Shown here: positions 59,890 to 64,000 of the stretch, piece after piece
Position numbering within the stretch: the stretch's first letter is position 1
Layout of the letters: each line of letters starts with the position of its first letter
NCBI GenBank assembly: GCA_905182985.1
Contig: CAJJDN010000038.1
Span: 514,258 to 578,257, forward strand
Length of the DNA stretch: 64,000 nt
Origin: Paramecium sonneborni
Lineage: Eukaryota; Ciliophora; Oligohymenophorea; Peniculida; Parameciidae
Reading direction: 5' to 3'
Made by a program: the position numbers and the translations under genes
The notes under the pieces: generated by a model
Seen by the model: the letters and a program-made list of their open reading frames with translations, nothing else
Told to the model about the DNA's origin: nothing
The model's database searches: none

Positions 59890-60913
59890 TTTTAATACTT
59901 ATAGATTGACAATAAAATCACAAAATAAAACTGAAATACTTTAACCCCAATCAAAATAAACCCTATACTAAACAAATTTCAATATTTCAGAATGTAATTT
60001 TTCTTTTTTTAAATACTCTCTTAATTTATTTATCACTCCTTAGCTGAATAGAAATATAGAATTTCTTAAAGAATTCCTTTTCATTATTCTATTGTCATAC
60101 CATAAATTGGTTTTTCTATCATTTTATTGAATTCTATTAGATAAAAAAATATTATCAAATAATAAAATGAAGCAACTAAAATATAGATTTCAAGTTCTAT
60201 TGCTTTTACTATTGTCTTTTTGCTATCAATATTAAATGTAACCCATCTTCTTTAAAATTTTTTATTTATATTAATTCCCATTAAGATTTATATTAATTAT
60301 ATAATATATCCATTCACAATAATGTAAATAATATTACTATCAATTTTAATCAGATTGAAAAAGCATTTATTAGATAATTTATCTATTCTTATTATATTGT
60401 ATTGATAATTTTTTAATCATAAAAACTATTTCCAAATACTATTTTCAAACGAACTTTTTTAATTATTTTGTATTTTTTTTCCTTTGAACTTCAAATTTTA
60501 GTAAAATTGTGATTTTAATATACTTTTGATCATTTAAGTTTGATTATCTTTTTTAATTATTATTTTAAAAAGCCTGAATATATTTTACAATAATTTTTAC
60601 ATTATAAATCAGCAAGATTTAGTAAAATTTTTAAAATTTATAAAAGTATTTATGGGTATAATCAAATTATTACAGTTAATATTTGGCTGAATAAAACTTA
60701 AATTCTGTTCAATCTTATAGATTATCATAATAATAAATTCATCATTTTAAGAAAACAACATTTATTAAGAATAAAAATAAAGTAAAATTGAATATAAGAT
60801 TTATAAAAAACAAATTTAATTAAATACATGAGAAAGAGGGTTTTTAAATATTGAAAAAAAGATAAAATTTTGAAAAAAGAGAAAGAGAAAAGTTGATAAG
60901 AAATAAAACAATG
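59890..60913. other. AT-rich intergenic region
   Basis: About 1 kb downstream of the weak + strand ORF and of the GTPase stop. No frame, fold or repeat was recognised. Confidence 0.55.
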
Positions 60914-63319
60914 TCAATAATTTATATATTTTATGAATCCCCAAGCTTAGAGTCCATTATCATTAATTATAAGTTTCATACCTTTTGTGATGTACTCAGG
61001 AAAATATTTGAATTTTAATCTAATAAAATTTGGTTATTTAGGCTAGAGCTCAATAAATTCTTAAGGTTTGTCATTTTTTTCATTAATAACAAATAGATCT
61101 ATTTTTTTAGAATCTTCATCAACAAATGACTCTTTGATTTAACTACTTTTCCTTCTTGGACTTCTATATGATTTATTTAAATTGCTAGAACTACTTGCCT
61201 TTTTAATTTATTCACTCTATTTTCTATAGGGTCCTCTTAATTATTATTCATCCTAATTCTATCTTGATGACTCATCAATAGATTTAGACTACTTTTTTCT
61301 CAATTTAAGTTGTTCAAATTGAAGTTGTTCTTCTCTTATAATTTTACAAATTTATCTAATATAAATTTATTAATACCTAGTACATTAAGTGTTAATGACT
61401 GGTTCAAAACTAGCAGCTATTTTTTTTGCTTCTTTTTGATCATCAAATAACCATATTTCAGCTAAGAAATCCCATGCTGCTTATGGATTACTTTTGCTAT
61501 CTATAAGAACCATTCCTCTTCTAACTGGATTTTAATCAGATCCAAATTATTAAGTTAATGTTCCTTATTTAAACCTTATAGTACATATTTATCCACACTA
61601 AACTGATTTAACCTATAAACAAAATGATATATTTTTTACTTAAACTCTATTACATTATATTTCTTCTATTTATATAGGAAAAAATCTACCATGTTTATCA
61701 GGACCCATTTATAATATTTATTTGACTCTAATTACTCCCTTTAAAACAGTACCACCTAAGACTTTCTGATTATTAATTTCAAAAACATTATGAATACAAT
61801 ATTCTGAATCTAAATTTGAATTATTAGTTAATTCATTAGTTGAAGGTAATAAATTCAAAAATTTAATAAAATAATCTAAAGTTCTTTATTTTAAGTTTGA
61901 GATTAAAAAGATAGGAATTAAGGTTTTGCTCAATATCTATTTACTAAATAAAACAACATCTTCTTCAGATCTGACAACAATAGGAACACTTTAAATTTAT
62001 AAGCTTTTTATCATATCTTTTAACTATTCAACTTTATCCATATAAGAATATTCTTCAAATTAATCAACATGTGTAATAGCAATCATAAAAGGTATTTATT
62101 ATATTTATATCAATTTAAGAAAATCCATTGTAGGTTTTCCAATTAATTATAATGATGAAATAGTAAGTAAAGCATAATCAGGGAATTAAGAATTGACAAT
62201 TTAAATCATTTAATTATGAGCTCTTTTAGTACCTCCCATATCAATAAAAGTAATTAATTTAGTTGATAAATCTACTAATTTTTCAACCATACAAGTAGGA
62301 CTGAAATTCAATTAATTTTAATGATTCATAATTTTTCCTTCACTATCAAAGCCTATAACTGTATGAGAAACTCTTTCAGTTTTACCTGATGTAATTTCAG
62401 ATCTATTTTTTAAAAATTTCATTCTAGCTAATCCTTATCCATTATCTAACTATCCTGTACTTAATACACCTAACAAAGATGTTTTTCCAGATCCACTCTC
62501 TCCTAAAAGTAAAATACGAATATCTAAATTGATGCCATCTTTTAATCCTTTTCTTACAATAACTTCACAAGTCTTTCCATTCGTCCCTTGATTTATTCCT
62601 ACAACTAATAATTCTGCTTTTAAAGATTAAGCCATTGAACATAGAGTCCTTAATGATCCAAGCATATCACATTTATTTAAACCTAAAGGATTACCACTAT
62701 CTTCTACTCCAATTTTATAATATGCCATACCATTCCCTTCTGATAATCTATATATACTATCTTTTCACTATTTACCTATAATTCATTTAGGTTGTCAAAT
62801 GAGTTAATCTTTTAGGATCTGGATCTACTAATCTTAATTTATATTCTGTGTGTCCAAAATCACTCTCTTATTTAAAGTAACATACCTTAGAAATATTTTC
62901 TTATATTGCGTACTATTATTTTTATTTAAATGTTACTTATTCATCTATATATTATTCCAAATCTATTTAAATTTCTTCATTATTAGGCTTTACTAAAAGA
63001 ACAAATTATGGCTTCGTTTCATATTTTAAGGGCTAACAAAATAATATTATCAACATACTTAAATTTGCGCCTAAAGTGAATCAAAATTCTCAGATTGCAA
63101 TTAACCTTCACATTTATTTATTTGCTTACTCTTATTCTTTTTATTATTATTTAAAGTTAGCTTTCTTTATTTTTATTTATCTGTCATTTCTGAAAATTAA
63201 GGATGAGCTTATTTCAATGGTTTCTTTTTTTCTCTTTTAGATTCTTCATCATCTATTCCTGACCATAAACTATATATTCCATTAGTTGAGTTTTATTGTT
63301 ATTAAAAATCAGATTACAT
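60914..63319 (-). CDS. GTPBP1/GTPBP2-type translational GTPase
   Basis: The GTPBP1 layout is complete. An N-terminal region ends in RLSEGNGMAYYKIGVEDSGN (family: 'rl.EG.GeayY.IGveD.G'). The G domain has INLDIRILLLGESGSGKTSL (G1), then LGVLSTGQLDNGQGLARMKF, SEITSGKTE and IGFDSEGK, ITFIDMGGTKR (G3), AITHVDQ (G4) and PIVVRSEEDV. Domain II has VLGGTVLKGVIRVKQILQMG-PDKHGRFFPIQV. The end has SNPQAAWDFLAEIWLF and QPNFIRLKFKYFPEYITKGM. Family members act in ribosome rescue and mRNA surveillance. G1 is GESGSGKT rather than GNVDAGKS, and G3 is DMGGTK rather than DLAGHE, so the catalytic His is missing. A ~95-residue Lys/Ser/Gln-rich insertion (KLRKKQSKSIDESSRQNQ) lies before the last strand. Introns of 26 and 28 nt occur near the N-terminus. 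Confidence 0.9.
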
Positions 63320-63573
63320 GAAATCTAGGATACTTAAGGATATTTTAATAAAATTTCTTATTTATAAGAATATAATTATTGTTATACATTAAATTAAGAA
63401 AGTTTTATATTATCTATAATAATTCTTTCATAATAGAAACAATTATGTTATATAAAATAATACAGCTAAATAGAAAGGGTATTTTATTGCTTAAAAGTAA
63501 ATATTTTAGAGGAATAATAAGAAAAAAAATAATATTATTATTACTTTAATATAAATAATTATTTACATTAAAT

Positions 63574-64000
63574 ATGTCTCAATAATTTTAGAGTCAATCA
63601 ATGTCAATTTTAGGCTATGTACCTGCTTTGGTTGTATAACATCTTATGAATTTAAAAATGAATAAATTAGTGAGAAAATTACCAGAAAAATAGAGAATAA
63701 AAAGTGTTGTAATGTTTGCAGATATATCCGGATTTACAAGATTAACAGAACTGTTAAGTTAATTAGGAACAGAAGGGGCAGAACGAATAGCATTTGCAAT
63801 TAATCGATATATGGAGTTATTAGTTTAAGGTATTGGAAGAAGTGGTGGTGATATTTTCAAATTTGCTGGAGGTATTTACTAATGATTATATTTAGATGCT
63901 ATGATTGTTATTTGGCCTCCTCCTCCTAATGATTAAAACTTTCAATAAAATCTAGAAACTTTGTTAAAACAAGCTATATAATCAGCTTTGTTAATCTAAG
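63574..64000 (+). CDS. Soluble-adenylyl-cyclase-like class III nucleotide cyclase (5' part)
   Basis: The gene continues beyond the window. It begins MSQQFQSQSMSILGYVPALV; then IKSVVMFADISGFTRLTELL carries the first metal Asp of class III cyclases. GRSGGDIFKFAGDAMIVIWP carries the second Asp in the F-A-G-D-A loop, as in bicarbonate-stimulated soluble adenylyl cyclases (ADCY10 type). The 24-nt intron 63872-63895 (GTATTT...TTTAG) splits the GD of that loop and must be removed. A proline-rich turn (WPPPPNDQN) follows and the frame is open to the edge. It makes cAMP from ATP; two cNMP-binding proteins occur elsewhere in this window. It is divergent from the GTPBP gene (254 bp). Confidence 0.9.

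Overview
This looks like macronuclear DNA of a ciliate, most likely a Paramecium-type oligohymenophorean. The sequence is very AT-rich. Homologous proteins read through only if TAA and TAG are glutamine and TGA is the sole stop, so standard-code ORFs are mostly uninformative shadows. Almost every gene carries 22-30 nt GTA...TAG introns that restore frame exactly. Genes sit on both strands with 7-100 bp gaps. I saw no tRNA, rRNA, CRISPR array or transposon.

Layout. 1-6.1 kb: ANTH-like protein (-), small unknown protein (+), VPS50/syndetin (+), PH-like/protein kinase (-). 6.2-11.2 kb: an N gap, a repeated contig end, and a cyclic-nucleotide-binding protein (-) whose 3' part is present twice. 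11.7-16.4 kb: FHA protein (+), unknown protein (+), Nup50-like nucleoporin (+), EF-hand-like protein (-). 16.4-20.7 kb: CHFR-type FHA-RING-PBZ ubiquitin ligase (-), pseudokinase (-), dually acylated small protein (+). 20.8-27.2 kb: one 2,078-residue TPR/IQ protein (-). 27.2-30.3 kb: coiled-coil gene (+) in another repeated contig end. 30.3-35.7 kb: cNMP-binding protein (+), 50-residue protein (-), two coiled-coil proteins (+), METTL13/EEF1AKMT4-like methyltransferase (-), tandem-CCCH protein (-). 36.4-44.0 kb: huge cysteine-rich secreted/membrane protein (+). 44.6-48.4 kb: D-lactate dehydrogenase (+), EFCAB10-like protein (-), MORN/IQ protein (+). 49-54.3 kb: Aquarius spliceosomal helicase (-) and three small genes. 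55-58.7 kb: TBP (-), a candidate structured RNA, ribosomal P0 (-), a second MORN/IQ protein (-). 59-64 kb: weak ORF (+), GTPBP1/2-type GTPase (-), and the start of a soluble-adenylyl-cyclase-like gene (+).

Functional themes: endosomal trafficking (ANTH, VPS50), gene expression (TBP, AQR, P0, Nup50-like, CCCH), and signalling that is probably ciliary or cortical (cNMP-binding proteins, cyclase, kinase and pseudokinase, IQ/MORN, EFCAB10-like). There is no operon logic; neighbours are largely unrelated.

Cautions. Three places have an exact direct repeat next to Ns and are almost certainly unmerged contig ends. Exon structures were solved by eye from frame restoration. Because TAA and TAG are sense codons, chance ORFs are long here, so genes without recognisable homology have reduced confidence.
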